Source: Avibacterium volantium (GTDB lineage Bacteria; Pseudomonadota; Gammaproteobacteria; Enterobacterales; Pasteurellaceae). From it: a DNA stretch of 64,000 nt. Made by a program: the position numbers and the translations under genes. The stretch lies in NCBI RefSeq assembly GCF_900635775.1, contig NZ_LR134167.1:1211001-1275000 (forward strand), given 5' to 3'. Every line of letters starts with the position of its first letter. Positions within the stretch are counted from its first letter, which is position 1. Of this stretch, positions 38,982-48,351 are shown in pieces. The notes under the pieces were generated by a model that saw only the letters and a program-made list of their open reading frames with translations, was not told the origin of the DNA and did not search any database.

Positions 38982-40152
38982 ATCCTTTGCAAAACTGTTG
39001 ATTACCACTTTCTTAACCACGGGACTCACAATGGTGAGTTCCTTTTTGCTTGCTCGTTTGCTTGCAGTTGAAGAACGTGGTGCATTACAACTTTTCATCA
39101 CGTCCGTAACCTATGTGGTAACCATTGCCACTGGCGGCGTTGGGTTTTCTCTCGCTCTTTGTATGCGAAATAACCAATATCATTATTGGCGTTACTATTT
39201 TTCTGCTTTTTTATTATTTTCGGTATTGGTATCCAGCCTTTCACTTTTATTATTTAATATTACGTCATTTCATTATTTATTTATTTTAAATGTTATTTTA
39301 ACGGCTATTTTTACGATTACTTTAGAAAAAAGTAAAATTGATGCCAATTTATCTATTTATCGCCTACTTTCTTTGCAGCAACCCATTTTAGCCGTGGGCT
39401 TATATGGCGGCTATTATTTTCTTTTTGGTGAACAACATTTAGAAAAAGTAGTTCAGCTCTTAACCATTTTAACTTGCATACAAGCTTTATTTGCGCTTTA
39501 TGCCCTTAGCAAAATAGAAAAACAGTTTAAGCAGAAAGCGGAAATAAAGAACATTGTACCGAATTATTTCTTCAAAAATTGGTTAAAACAAAACTTGCTA
39601 CAAACCTTTGGCGCAACAACGGTAAATTTAGATCGTTTTTTAATAGTCGCGTTAATGGGTAACTATACTTTAGGCTTATATACGGTTTGTATTGCCTTTG
39701 ATGCCTTACTTACTCGTATAATAAATATGCTGGTAGATTATTATTATTCAGGTTTACTCAATAATCTAAATCGTATCCGTGCAGTGCTAGGGCTTATTCT
39801 TTTAATGGGAATAAGTGCGGTGGTAATTGTGCCATTTTTAGCTGAACCTGTTATTCATTTATTTTTTGGTAATGCTTATATAGAAGTTGCTCCGGTATTA
39901 TTGTGGTTTATTATTAATTCATTATTAGCAGGGCTTTCTTGGTTATTATCACAAAATATGCTGATTTTAGGTAAGCAAGTATTATTATTTACACGCCAGA
40001 TTATTTCTATTCTTGTTTTAGTGGGATTGTTTTTTGCCTTCAAAAATCAAGGGTTATATGGGGTAGCTTATGCGTTAATAGGGGCAAGTTTAGTGAGATT
40101 AATGATTTCACTCATTTACTATTATAAATTCCCGATAAAGACGAATAACTAA
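38971..40152 (+). CDS. Oligosaccharide flippase (Wzx-like, MOP superfamily)
   Basis: 393 residues, about 10-12 hydrophobic spans. It starts KNKSFAKLLITTFLTTGLTM and continues SSFLLARLLAVEERGALQLF, the usual N-terminal pair of Wzx/LsgA-type exporters. It would move a lipid-linked oligosaccharide across the inner membrane. Very AT-rich (runs such as TTATTTATTTTA near 39270), typical of surface-polysaccharide DNA. It overlaps the pyruvyltransferase-like gene. Confidence 0.83.
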   Translation: MKNKSFAKLLITTFLTTGLTMVSSFLLARLLAVEERGALQLFITSVTYVVTIATGGVGFSLALCMRNNQYHYWRYYFSAFLLFSVLVSSLSLLLFNITSFHYLFILNVILTAIFTITLEKSKIDANLSIYRLLSLQQPILAVGLYGGYYFLFGEQHLEKVVQLLTILTCIQALFALYALSKIEKQFKQKAEIKNIVPNYFFKNWLKQNLLQTFGATTVNLDRFLIVALMGNYTLGLYTVCIAFDALLTRIINMLVDYYYSGLLNNLNRIRAVLGLILLMGISAVVIVPFLAEPVIHLFFGNAYIEVAPVLLWFIINSLLAGLSWLLSQNMLILGKQVLLFTRQIISILVLVGLFFAFKNQGLYGVAYALIGASLVRLMISLIYYYKFPIKTNN

Positions 40153-40167
40153 TTTAAGTTGGATAAA

Positions 40168-40941
40168 ATGAAAAAATTTCTTATTTCTTTAGATAAAGAT
40201 CATCAACGCCGAGAACTCTTTTTTGCTCAGCCAAACACACAAGATTTCACGCTATTTAGTGCAATTAATACGATGCAAGAAACTCCAGAAAATCTTACCG
40301 CACTTTATGATCAAGAAAAGTTTTCTGAGCGCTATGGACGAAAGGTTACCAAAGGGGAAATTGGCTGCACATTAAGCCATTTGGCAGTATATCGTTTAAT
40401 TGCCAATGATAAAAATATTCAAGACGATGAATATTGTTTAATTTGTGAAGATGATGCGTTGTTTAATCAAGATTTTCAACATCATTTAGATTGTTTACTC
40501 AAAGAAAATATTCAGGCAGATATTATTCTTATTGGCCAATCTAAAATTGATGATTTTAATCATTCTGAATTAGAAATTAACTATCCAACAACCTTTTCAT
40601 TTTTACGCAATAAGATTGCGGGATCTCCATTTTGCTACGCCTATCCTTATCGTAACTATTTTGCCGGCACGGTAGCCTATTTAATTAAAAAATCTGCGGT
40701 AAAAGCCTTTTTAGCTGAAGAAAAACCTTATTGGCTGGCAGATGATTATATTTTATTTGAAAATAAATTTGCTTTAGATACGCAAGTGGTTCGCCCTTTA
40801 TTGGCGATTGAAAATCCAAAATTAATGAGCAATTTAGAAAATGTGCGCGGCAGCATAACACATCATTTTTGGCAAAAGTTAATTAAATATCCATTAAAAA
40901 AATTACTTGCCATAACGCGTAACCTAAAAGGTGGAAAATAA
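40168..40941 (+). CDS. Glycosyltransferase family 25 (LOS-type)
   Basis: 257 residues from ATG 40168 ([17 protein letters not shown]), with AAGTTGGA as ribosome site; the TTG at 40159 is less likely. GT25 signature: [16 protein letters not shown] (about 61-76) and [15 protein letters not shown] (about 89-103, the acidic metal/nucleotide motif). In Pasteurellaceae and Neisseria such enzymes add galactose or glucose to lipooligosaccharide. I see no tetranucleotide repeat, so nothing suggests phase variation. It shares one base with the next gene. Confidence 0.88.
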   Translation: MKKFLISLDKDHQRRELFFAQPNTQDFTLFSAINTMQETPENLTALYDQEKFSERYGRKVTKGEIGCTLSHLAVYRLIANDKNIQDDEYCLICEDDALFNQDFQHHLDCLLKENIQADIILIGQSKIDDFNHSELEINYPTTFSFLRNKIAGSPFCYAYPYRNYFAGTVAYLIKKSAVKAFLAEEKPYWLADDYILFENKFALDTQVVRPLLAIENPKLMSNLENVRGSITHHFWQKLIKYPLKKLLAITRNLKGGK

Positions 40942-42128
40942 TGTCTGCATTGGTCAATTTATTTTATCTTTATGATCCTTGGTTGTTCCATTTTTTCCGA
41001 ATGGCATTTTTTGTGGGGGGTATTTCACTCATTTACTTGGCTTATCAAGTAATAAAAAAACAACGCCCACAAGGTATTTTTATCCCGTTAGATAGCCTAA
41101 TCGTAATTATCGCCTTGATTGCTTTAAGTGCAATTCCAATGTTGGCACACCACACGCAAGATTATTCTGTATTATTGCAATATAGCAAAACCTTAATTTT
41201 ATTTATTTTTGCTATTGGAATTTATAATATTTTTTATTTTAATAACAATGGAAAAGCACTGCTTATTCGAGATTTAAAAATTGGTATTATGGTTCAATGG
41301 ATTGTCGGTGTAACGGCATTAATGGGCATTGGTTTTATGGCAGACCTTGCCCTTTCAACCAATATTGTATTGCCACGTTTTTATGGTTCAGAGCAAGAAT
41401 ATCGTTTATATAATATTACGTCATCAGCATTCTTCCAATTAAGCGCTTTTTACATTCTTTTATTACACTTTTTATTAGCTTACAACAAAGCACATAATCA
41501 ATTAAGTGCGGTGTATTTATTCTTAATTTTATGTATTGGATTAATTTCAGGCAGAACATTTTTACTACTTTCCATTGTTAGTATCGCCATTTATTTTAAA
41601 TGGAAATACTTACCTGCTTTAGGCTTATTTGGATTACTCTGTTTAGGTTTAGCCATTTATTATCCCAAAAATCCTTATGTCGCCCACGCATTAGAACCAT
41701 TGATTAATTTGATTAATCACCAAGGATTAAGTAGTTCATCAACAGACACATTAATGAAGCGTCATTTATTTATCCCAGAATTAAAACAAATATTATGGGG
41801 TGATGGGCGATATATTATGCCAAATGGAAAATATTATGGCTTAACAGACAGCGGTTTTTTACGCCAATTACTTTATGGTGGCATTGGTTATTTATCAGTT
41901 TGTTTTTTATTTACTGCTTATTTTGTACGTAAAGTAGCATTAAATTGGTTTAATGGAAGTTGGTTATTTACCTTATCCGCATTATTTATACTTTCTGTAT
42001 TAAATGTTAAAGCAGATACTTATGCGTTTCCTGGAATAATGCTAGTGTTGCTAATGTTATTATCCTTATTTGGCCAACAAGGGAAAAATCTCTTCTTATT
42101 TAGAAAAGAAGGAAAACAAAATGTTTAG
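40941..42128 (+). CDS. O-antigen-polymerase-like membrane protein (Wzy-like)
   Basis: 395 residues with about 10-11 hydrophobic segments and one larger hydrophilic loop at about 235-300 (NPYVAHALEPLINLINHQG and TLMKRHLFIPELKQILWGDG). This large loop near the C-terminus, and the place between a flippase and transferases, suggests a Wzy/Wzx-partner polymerase or ligase. No catalytic motif is diagnostic; family membership is inferred from topology and context. It overlaps the next transferase by 8 nt. Confidence 0.65.
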   Translation: MSALVNLFYLYDPWLFHFFRMAFFVGGISLIYLAYQVIKKQRPQGIFIPLDSLIVIIALIALSAIPMLAHHTQDYSVLLQYSKTLILFIFAIGIYNIFYFNNNGKALLIRDLKIGIMVQWIVGVTALMGIGFMADLALSTNIVLPRFYGSEQEYRLYNITSSAFFQLSAFYILLLHFLLAYNKAHNQLSAVYLFLILCIGLISGRTFLLLSIVSIAIYFKWKYLPALGLFGLLCLGLAIYYPKNPYVAHALEPLINLINHQGLSSSSTDTLMKRHLFIPELKQILWGDGRYIMPNGKYYGLTDSGFLRQLLYGGIGYLSVCFLFTAYFVRKVALNWFNGSWLFTLSALFILSVLNVKADTYAFPGIMLVLLMLLSLFGQQGKNLFLFRKEGKQNV

Positions 42129-43005
42129 TATTATTGTGCCATCTTATAATAGGCAAGCAGAAATCCCTGCGTTATTAGCGAGTTTAACGCAACAAAGTGA
42201 GCATAATTTTGAAGTCATTATTGTTGATGATTGCTCGAAAGAAAAAGTGGTGGTAGAAAAAGATTATCCTTTTCGTGTAACCGTTATTCGTAATGAGCAA
42301 AATCAAGGTGCGGCGGAAAGCCGTAATATTGGAGCAAGAAATGCAACGCAAGATTGGTTGTTATTTTTAGATGATGATGATCGTTTTGAAAAGTCGAAAT
42401 GTGAAATTTTAGCGCAGCAAATTACGCAAAATCCTGAAGTGAATTTTATTTATCACCCCGCAAAATGTGTAATGGTAAATGAAAATTTTAGCTATTTTAC
42501 TCACCCTTTTGCACAACAAAAAGATCTCACATTGGATAGTATTTTATTAGCCAATAAAATTGGTGGAATGCCGATGATTGGGATTAAGAAATCTTTCTTT
42601 TTAGCTTTAGGTGGGCTTTCAACGCAATTAAAATCTTTAGAAGATTATGAATTTGTATTAAAAGTAATTTCATCACCTGAATTAAAGCCACTCTATGTTG
42701 ATCAGGCTTTAACTGAATGTACTTTTCACACTCAACGTTCCAGTGTTTCAACCAATTTAACCAATACAGAACAAGCAATCGATTTTATTGAGAAGAATTA
42801 TGTTAAAACACCAATACAGCAAAAAAACTTTGCCCTAAATTCATTTTATATGCTCGCCTATCCATATATTATGAATTTATCGCGCAAAGCAGGAATTTAT
42901 TATTGGAAAATGTTTAAATTAAGCAAAAATATTAAACCGCTGATTATTGCGATCATCATTTTTATTTCACCGAAATTAGCTATTCATTTGAAAAGGTTCA
43001 TTTAA
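42121..43005 (+). CDS. Glycosyltransferase family 2
   Basis: 294 residues from ATG 42121 (MFSIIVPSYNRQAEIPAL). GT-A signature: FEVIIVDDCSKEK (about 30-42), NQGAAESRNIGARNATQDWL (about 61-80), and the DXD-like FLDDDDRFEKSK (about 83-94). The acceptor-domain motif EDYEFVLKVI is at about 177. The C-terminal 40 residues are hydrophobic/basic (IKPLIIAIIIFISPKLAIHL), likely membrane-associating. The last gene of the cluster starts on its final base. Confidence 0.9.
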   Translation: MFSIIVPSYNRQAEIPALLASLTQQSEHNFEVIIVDDCSKEKVVVEKDYPFRVTVIRNEQNQGAAESRNIGARNATQDWLLFLDDDDRFEKSKCEILAQQITQNPEVNFIYHPAKCVMVNENFSYFTHPFAQQKDLTLDSILLANKIGGMPMIGIKKSFFLALGGLSTQLKSLEDYEFVLKVISSPELKPLYVDQALTECTFHTQRSSVSTNLTNTEQAIDFIEKNYVKTPIQQKNFALNSFYMLAYPYIMNLSRKAGIYYWKMFKLSKNIKPLIIAIIIFISPKLAIHLKRFI

Positions 43006-43808
43006 TGAAGTTCTCAGTTTTAATGTCCTTATATATTAAGGAAAATCCACAATTCTTGCGTGAATGTTTAGAAAGTTTGCGCTCGCAAACCTTGCTCGCA
43101 GATGAAATTGTCTTAGTGTTTGACGGTGCCGTTACGTCCGAATTAGAAAGTGCGGTGCAAAATTTTGTAGAATTTTTACCGCTAAAATTAGTGAAGTTGC
43201 CAGTAAATCAAGGATTGGGCAAGGCGTTAAATGAGGGATTGTTGCATTGTGCCAACGAATGGGTTTTCCGTATGGATACCGATGATATTTGCGATCCGCA
43301 ACGTTTTGAAAAACAAGTAAATTTCATCAAGCAAAATCCTGAAACCATCATCTTTGGCGGACAAATTGCTGAATTTGGTGAGAATATGCAAGACATTGTG
43401 AGTTATCGCAATGTACCTACTCAACCTAAAGAAATTGTCGAGTTCACAAAAACGCGCAGCCCTTTCAATCATATGACCGTGGCTTATCAAAAATCTGCCG
43501 TACTCGCTGCTGGGGGTTATCAAGACATTCAGGAAGATTATTATTTATGGATTAACTTGGTGGCGAAATATCCGCAAAATGTAGCGAATTTGCCTGATAT
43601 TTTAGTGTATGCTCGCGTAGGCAATGGAATGGTTTCTCGCCGCCGTGGCTTAGCGCAAGCAAAATGTGAGTGGAATTTATTTAAACTCAAACGCAACGTT
43701 AAATTACAATCCTCGATTTCAGGATTTATTGTATTTTTATTGCGTGTTTTACCACGTTTATTACCTGTTTCATTATTAAAAATCATTTATAAGTTTTTAC
43801 GAAAATAA
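43005..43808 (+). CDS. Glycosyltransferase family 2, LsgF-like
   Basis: 267 residues, opening MKFSVLMSLYIKENPQFLRE, the pattern of small GT2 enzymes that end H. influenzae lsg-type LOS clusters and some capsule clusters. DEIVLVFDGAV is at about 34-44, GLGKALNEGLLHCANEWVFR at about 70-89, then the DXD as MDTDDICDPQRFE (about 90-102). QEDYYLWINLVA follows as acceptor motif. Hydrophobic C-terminus. It overlaps the previous gene by one base, so all six cluster genes form one unit. The sugar is unknown. Confidence 0.85.
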   Translation: MKFSVLMSLYIKENPQFLRECLESLRSQTLLADEIVLVFDGAVTSELESAVQNFVEFLPLKLVKLPVNQGLGKALNEGLLHCANEWVFRMDTDDICDPQRFEKQVNFIKQNPETIIFGGQIAEFGENMQDIVSYRNVPTQPKEIVEFTKTRSPFNHMTVAYQKSAVLAAGGYQDIQEDYYLWINLVAKYPQNVANLPDILVYARVGNGMVSRRRGLAQAKCEWNLFKLKRNVKLQSSISGFIVFLLRVLPRLLPVSLLKIIYKFLRK

Positions 43809-43834
43809 TATTTTATTTTTTTTTAAGGAAAGTT

Positions 43835-44926
43835 ATGTTTAACAAAAAATTAATTTTTACTTCATTATTTTCTGCGGTTTTATTATCTGCTTGCTCAAGT
43901 AGTCATTCTATTAAAGCAATAAGTGAAAATGCTCGATATAATAAACCTCGTACATTAAATAATTTTGATGATTATGTACAATTTTTAAAAGCCAAAGCCG
44001 CTGGACAAGGGGTTTCAAGTGCGGTGCTAAATGCACAACAAAATATTCAATATATTCCTAAAGCAGTGGCATTGGATAAACAACAAGCGGGGAAAATAAA
44101 AAAACGTAACCCGAATGAACCAAGAGTATTCAATCCTAATGGGGTAACGAATTATCTTAATCGCGTACTGACCACAAATAAGGTAAATGTTGCTGAACAA
44201 CGCTATTGGGAACAATTACCGCAATTAGAAAAGGCGAGCAAAAAATTTGGCGTACAAAAAGAATATTTAATGGCGCTATGGGGAATGGAAAGTAGCTTTG
44301 GTTATTATCAAGGTTATTATGATGTGCTTTCTGTATTAGCCACCCTTGCCTTTGATGGCCGCCGTGAGCCGTTATTTAGTAAAGAATTTATTGCCGCAAT
44401 GAAAATGTTAGAACGCGATCATATCCAGCGCCATAAAATGAAAGGCTCGTGGGCTGGCGCAATGGGGCAAACGCAATTTATGCCAAGTTCTTACCTGAGC
44501 TATGCGGCAGACGGTAATGGTGATGGTGAGAAAGATATTTGGAAAAATCACTATGATGTTTTTGCGTCTATCGCTCGTTATTTGCATACTGTCGGTTGGG
44601 ACGATAAATTGCCGTGGGGCGTGGAAGTGCGTTTAAATCAATATATTAGCCCAAGTTTAGCGGGCATTGAAAAGCACAAAGCGCGTTCACTGCAAGATTG
44701 GCAAGCTCAAGGCGTTGAACTTAAATCGTTCAACTCAGAAAGTACACAAAATCTCACCGCACTTTCCCACGCCAAATTATGGCTTGTGCAACCAGACGGT
44801 GAAAATGGTCGCGCTTTCTTAGTTTCAAACAACTTCCGCACCTTGCTTGATTGGAATCGTTCTAATTATTTTGCGGTCAGTATTGGAATGTTTACAGATC
44901 GGATTAGGGCGAGAGTGGGGGAGTAA
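43835..44926 (+). CDS. Lytic murein transglycosylase, MltB family lipoprotein
   Basis: 363 residues. Lipoprotein signal with lipobox LLSAC at about 16-20. The SLT_2/MltB domain: catalytic glutamate in LMALWGMESSFGYYQGYYDV (about 144-163), AGAMGQTQFMPSSYLSYAAD (about 208-227), and GDGEKDIWKNHYDVFASIARYL. C-terminal region lacks a peptidoglycan-binding domain that I recognise. Outer-membrane-anchored exo- or endolytic enzyme that cuts glycan strands. It follows the polysaccharide cluster by 26 bp but has a good AAGGAAAG ribosome site. Confidence 0.9.
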   Translation: MFNKKLIFTSLFSAVLLSACSSSHSIKAISENARYNKPRTLNNFDDYVQFLKAKAAGQGVSSAVLNAQQNIQYIPKAVALDKQQAGKIKKRNPNEPRVFNPNGVTNYLNRVLTTNKVNVAEQRYWEQLPQLEKASKKFGVQKEYLMALWGMESSFGYYQGYYDVLSVLATLAFDGRREPLFSKEFIAAMKMLERDHIQRHKMKGSWAGAMGQTQFMPSSYLSYAADGNGDGEKDIWKNHYDVFASIARYLHTVGWDDKLPWGVEVRLNQYISPSLAGIEKHKARSLQDWQAQGVELKSFNSESTQNLTALSHAKLWLVQPDGENGRAFLVSNNFRTLLDWNRSNYFAVSIGMFTDRIRARVGE

Positions 44927-44941
44927 GCTGCTTAAAATAGG

Positions 44942-44970
44942 TTGTAGCATTATGTGTTACAGAATATAAT
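44942..44970 (+). promoter_or_regulatory. higBA promoter and likely HigA operator
   Basis: TTGTAG (44942-44947), 17 bp, TATAAT (44965-44970). Between and over the -35 lies the inverted repeat TGTAGCA-TTATG-TGTTACA (44943-44961; 6 of 7 pairs), well placed for autorepression by HigA. Confidence 0.75.
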
Positions 44971-45000
44971 TTACTGCGAATTTGAGGCAGAGGATAATAA

Positions 45001-45279
45001 GTGATAATTTCATTTAATCATAAAGGGTTGGAAAAGTTCTATCGAACAGGTAATACATCTGGAATTATTGTAAATCATGCGAAAAAATTAGCAAGGATAC
45101 TAGATCAGCTAGACAGTGCTAAATTTCCTCAAGATATGAATATCCCCGGTTGGAATTTACATCCTCTCTCAGGTAATTTAGCTAATCATTGGAGCGTAAA
45201 AGTAAATGGGAATTGGCGAGTTACTTTTAGGTTGGAAAATGGTCATGCTGAAATTGTTGATTATCAAGATTATCACTAG
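45001..45279 (+). CDS. higB: HigB-type toxin (RelE superfamily mRNA interferase)
   Basis: 92 residues from GTG 45001, with GAGGATAA upstream. HigB markers: FNHKGLEKFYRTG at the N-terminus, LHPLSGNLANHWSVKVNGNW (about 53-72), then RVTFRLENGHAEIVDYQDYH at the end, which holds the RelE-fold catalytic residues. Ribosome-dependent mRNA cleavage is known for the family. The toxin-first order with antitoxin 6 bp downstream is the usual HigBA arrangement. Confidence 0.93.
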   Translation: MIISFNHKGLEKFYRTGNTSGIIVNHAKKLARILDQLDSAKFPQDMNIPGWNLHPLSGNLANHWSVKVNGNWRVTFRLENGHAEIVDYQDYH

Positions 45280-45285
45280 GAGATT

Positions 45286-45588
45286 ATGATGAATATGTAC
45301 TATCGCCCACATCCAGCAGAGGTCATTAAAGAGGATATTTTACCTGCACTAGGTTTAACTGTAACTGAGGCGGCGAAACAACTTGGGGTAAATAGAGTAA
45401 CCCTTTCTCGCTTGCTTAATGGAAAATCTTCTATTACGGCTGAAATGGCGCTTAGACTTCATATCTGGCTAGGAGAAAATAGCCCTACGCCAGAGAGTTG
45501 GCTACATAAGCAAGCAAATTATGATTTATGGGTCGCTGAGAGGAAAGGAACGAAATTCAATATTATTCCAGCCTATCAAACTATCTAA
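45286..45588 (+). CDS. higA: HigA-type antitoxin (XRE HTH)
   Basis: 100 residues from ATG 45286, with TAGGAG at 45277-45282 overlapping the toxin stop. The family opening is RPHPAEVIKEDILPALGLTV, and the HTH is TEAAKQLGVNRVTLSRLLNG (about 28-47). C-terminal LGENSPTPESWLHKQANYDLW is characteristic. It neutralises HigB and binds the palindrome at 44943-44961. Alternative starts 3 or 9 bp later cannot be excluded. Confidence 0.94.
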   Translation: MMNMYYRPHPAEVIKEDILPALGLTVTEAAKQLGVNRVTLSRLLNGKSSITAEMALRLHIWLGENSPTPESWLHKQANYDLWVAERKGTKFNIIPAYQTI

Positions 45589-45592
45589 AATC

Positions 45593-45626
45593 TCTCCTGA
45601 AGTGTGGTGCTTCAGGAGAATTTTTA
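45593..45626 (+). terminator. Terminator after higBA
   Basis: TCTCCTGAA (45593-45601) pairs perfectly with TTCAGGAGA (45611-45619) with a 9-nt loop, followed by ATTTTTAT. It also lies at the 3' end of the convergent DUF455 gene. Confidence 0.85.
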
Positions 45627-46502
45627 TCCCTTCATCGCCTTAATATGAGATTTTAACGTCTGTTCAATTTCATAAATCCAATCCAATTCAAATTGAGTGA
45701 AACCGGCTTGGATACGGGCATCGGTGTTGATTGCTCCTTTGAAAATAACAATGCGGTATTTACGCAATAAATCGCTGAAACATTGCATTGCGTCCAGCCC
45801 TCGTTTGGCAGAAAGGGCGTGATACCAATGATTGCCAATGGAAACGTGGCCGATTTCATCACGCAAAATAATATCGAGAATTTTCACCGCATCAAAATCT
45901 TTGCGCTGTGCGATTTTTTCTTGCATTACCGGTGTGGCGTCCAAGCCCCTTGCTTCTAAAACGCGTGGCACTAACGCCATTCGTTCCCAAATATCGTGTG
46001 CGGTGGCTTGTGCCATTTCCCATAATCCAGCGTGCGCTTCAAAATCGCCATATTCATAGCCTAAGGTTTTTAAGTGATTGTTTACTAAAGTAAAATGTGT
46101 GCTTTCTTCATACGCAACACGCAACCAATCACGGGCAAAGGCTAACCCTTCGCCTAATTCTTTTTCTGCTTCACGAGCAAATCGCCAAGCTGCATCTAAG
46201 CCTAAATTGATCGCATTAAATTCAATATGCGCAATGGCGTGCAAAGTAGCAGCATAGCCTTCTTGTGTGGCAAAAGAACGTTTTGGCACGGCGTGCGGTG
46301 CAACCAATCTTGGTTTATCAGGAAAGGCGGCGATTTCTTGATCTTTGCTTACTGTTGGGAAGTCCGCCAATTCAGCTTGCTCAATGCGAGGCAAAAGCTC
46401 GGTATATAGGGCATTTACTTGCTCACATTTTTTCGCAGGCTCTTTTTCTTGTAAGGCGTGCGTAACTTGATCCCAAAGTTGTGTCATTAAAAGTGCGGTC
46501 AT
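45624..46502 (-). CDS. DUF455 ferritin-like protein
   Basis: 292 residues; a probable diiron four-helix protein of unknown role. Metal-ligand pattern: LHAIAHIEFNAINLGLDAAW (about 87-106), YEESTHFTLVNNHLKTLGY (about 131-149), and ILRDEIGHVSIGNHWYHAL (about 212-230). PRLVAPHAVPKRSFATQEG before the first helix is typical of DUF455. MiaE and other diiron enzymes share the fold but not these motifs. Start ATG 46502 with AAGGAAAAA. It is 8 bp from tesB, so cotranscribed with it. Confidence 0.82.
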   Translation of the reverse strand: MTALLMTQLWDQVTHALQEKEPAKKCEQVNALYTELLPRIEQAELADFPTVSKDQEIAAFPDKPRLVAPHAVPKRSFATQEGYAATLHAIAHIEFNAINLGLDAAWRFAREAEKELGEGLAFARDWLRVAYEESTHFTLVNNHLKTLGYEYGDFEAHAGLWEMAQATAHDIWERMALVPRVLEARGLDATPVMQEKIAQRKDFDAVKILDIILRDEIGHVSIGNHWYHALSAKRGLDAMQCFSDLLRKYRIVIFKGAINTDARIQAGFTQFELDWIYEIEQTLKSHIKAMKG

Positions 46503-46510
46503 TTTTTTCC

Positions 46511-47374
46511 TTATTTTTCGCTAAATCGAATTAAACCTTCTTGCTGTGTGGTGGCAATTAAACGCCCTTGACGATCAAAAATTTGTCCCCGTGATAATCC
46601 CCTTGCACCAAAGGCGTTAGGGCTTTCAATGGCGTAGAGTAGCCAATCGTTAAGATCCCCAGCACGATGAAACCAAATAGAATGGTCGATAGTGGCTAAT
46701 TTCATTCCTGTTTCTAAGAAGCCTTTTTGATGTGGGTGAAGGGCAGTGAGTAGCGGATGAAAATCAGAAAAATACGCCAACAAACATTGCTGAATGACAC
46801 GATCTTGCGGCACTTCACCATTGGCTTTCACCCAAACATATTGCTCAGGCGGTAAGAGCGTGCCTTGAAAAGGATTATTTATATGTTGAGTACGAATATC
46901 AAAAGGGCGTTCGGCAGTAAATTTATCGCGAATTGGCTCTGGGATATATTGTGCCAATTTTTGCAATGCCACACTTTCAGCCATAAAGCTGTCTGGTTCG
47001 CCCACATTTGGCATTGAAGATTGGTGATCAAAGCCTGCTTCTTCCATTTGAAATGACGCGGTAATGTGGCAAATGGCTTGATTATGCTGAATGGCTTTCA
47101 CTCGCATTGCAGTGAAATGATGTCCTTCACGCAACACTTCCACATCATAAATAATCGGGTGCTGACTATCACCAGGGGCAAGAAAATAGGCGTGGCAAGA
47201 ATGCAACACGCGATCTTGCGGCGCAACTTGAATCGCCGCAGAAAGCGCTTGCGCCACCACTTGCCCACCAAACACTTGGCGCAAACCTAAATCTTGGCTT
47301 TGCCCACGAAAGAGAAAATCATCAAGCTGTTCTAGCTTAAGTAAATCAATAAGCTGGTTGAGTACCACAGACAT
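46511..47374 (-). CDS. tesB: Acyl-CoA thioesterase II
   Basis: 287 residues, double hotdog. Family markers: LFRGQSQDLGLRQVFGGQVV (read at about 22-41) then AQALSAA, LHSCHAYFLAPGDSQHPIIY (about 57-76), FTAMRVKAIQHNQAICHITASFQ near 88-110, and ATIDHSIWFHRAGDLNDWLLYA (catalytic Asp, about 227-248). The Asp/Thr/Gln triad is as in E. coli TesB. Hydrolyses medium/long acyl-CoA. First gene of a pair with the DUF455 gene. Confidence 0.95.
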   Translation of the reverse strand: MSVVLNQLIDLLKLEQLDDFLFRGQSQDLGLRQVFGGQVVAQALSAAIQVAPQDRVLHSCHAYFLAPGDSQHPIIYDVEVLREGHHFTAMRVKAIQHNQAICHITASFQMEEAGFDHQSSMPNVGEPDSFMAESVALQKLAQYIPEPIRDKFTAERPFDIRTQHINNPFQGTLLPPEQYVWVKANGEVPQDRVIQQCLLAYFSDFHPLLTALHPHQKGFLETGMKLATIDHSIWFHRAGDLNDWLLYAIESPNAFGARGLSRGQIFDRQGRLIATTQQEGLIRFSEK

Positions 47375-47501
47375 TTTATCTACCTTTTAATAAAAATAAG
47401 TGCGGTGTATTTTACGGGAATTTTCAATGGTAAGCTAATTTGAACAGGAGGTTTGGTAAGGTATTTGAGATAATCTATGAATTAACAAAGAGTGATAAAT
47501 C

Positions 47502-47541
47502 AAGTGTGGTGTAAAATTTTCCAAAAATTCACACCGCACTT
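47502..47541 (-). terminator. Uptake-sequence hairpin after xthA
   Basis: AAGTGTGGTGT (47502-47512, core with one change) pairs with ACACCGCACTT (47531-47541), leaving one G-T pair. Six bases past the xthA stop on the minus strand. The rest of 47375-47501 holds one uptake core (47399) and the tesB promoter region. Confidence 0.7.
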
Positions 47542-47547
47542 GTCATT

Positions 47548-48351
47548 TTATTCAAACACCGCCCAAATTGGCGCGTGATCGGAAGGTTTTTCCATCGCGC
47601 GAATATCCAACGCAATGCCTGTATCTGTGCAGCGTTCGATTAAATTATTGCTTGCCAAAATATGATCAATGCGTAAGCCGCGGTTATCATCAAAGCCTTT
47701 TGAGCGATAATCAAACCACGAGAATTTATCATTAACTGTCGGGTTTAAGTGGCGGAAAGTATCTGTTAAACCGTAGGCATATAAGCGGTTATACCATTCT
47801 CTTTCTTCAGGTAAGAACGAGCATTTTCCGGTACGCAACCAGCGTTTACGGCTTTCCTCACCAATGCCAATATCCAAATCACTCGGGCTGATATTCATAT
47901 CACCCATAATAATAATCGGATTGTCTTTATTGTGATCTTGCTCTAAATAGCGTTGCAAATCCGCATAGAATTTTTCTTTAGCAGGGAATTTTGTTTCGTG
48001 CTTGCGGCTTTCCCCTTGTGGAAAATAGCCGTTTATCACCGTGAGCAAACCAAATTCTGTTTCCATTTCCGCCATAATAATGCGTTTTTGTGCGTCCGCT
48101 TCATCTGTTGGGAAGCCTTTGTGAATAGCCTTTGGCGCTTGTTTCAATAAAAATGCCACGCCATAATGCCCTTTTTGCCCGTGGTGATAAACGTGATAAC
48201 CCAAGTGTTCCACCAACGCATAAGGGAAATCTTCATCTGCCACCTTTATTTCCTGCAATCCCAAAATATCGGGCTGATACTGTTCAATAATGGCTTCAAG
48301 CTGATGAGGTCTTGCTCGTAATCCATTGATATTAAAAGACATTACTTTCAT
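47548..48351 (-). CDS. xthA: Exodeoxyribonuclease III
   Basis: AP endonuclease and 3'-5' exonuclease of base-excision repair. 267 residues. Motifs: [16 protein letters not shown] at the start, [16 protein letters not shown] (about 28-43, metal Glu), [17 protein letters not shown] (about 106-122), [16 protein letters not shown] (about 147-162), [20 protein letters not shown] (about 211-230), and [11 protein letters not shown] at the end (catalytic His). Single gene. Confidence 0.97.
   Translation of the reverse strand: MKVMSFNINGLRARPHQLEAIIEQYQPDILGLQEIKVADEDFPYALVEHLGYHVYHHGQKGHYGVAFLLKQAPKAIHKGFPTDEADAQKRIIMAEMETEFGLLTVINGYFPQGESRKHETKFPAKEKFYADLQRYLEQDHNKDNPIIIMGDMNISPSDLDIGIGEESRKRWLRTGKCSFLPEEREWYNRLYAYGLTDTFRHLNPTVNDKFSWFDYRSKGFDDNRGLRIDHILASNNLIERCTDTGIALDIRAMEKPSDHAPIWAVFE

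Noticed and set aside
40168..43808. Phase-variable LOS genes
   Set aside because: I looked for tetranucleotide repeats and long homopolymers at the starts of the transferase genes and saw none.
45624..46502. MiaE-type tRNA hydroxylase
   Set aside because: It shares the diiron helix pattern, but the PRLVAPHAVPKRSF and EIGHVSIGN segments fit DUF455, not MiaE.
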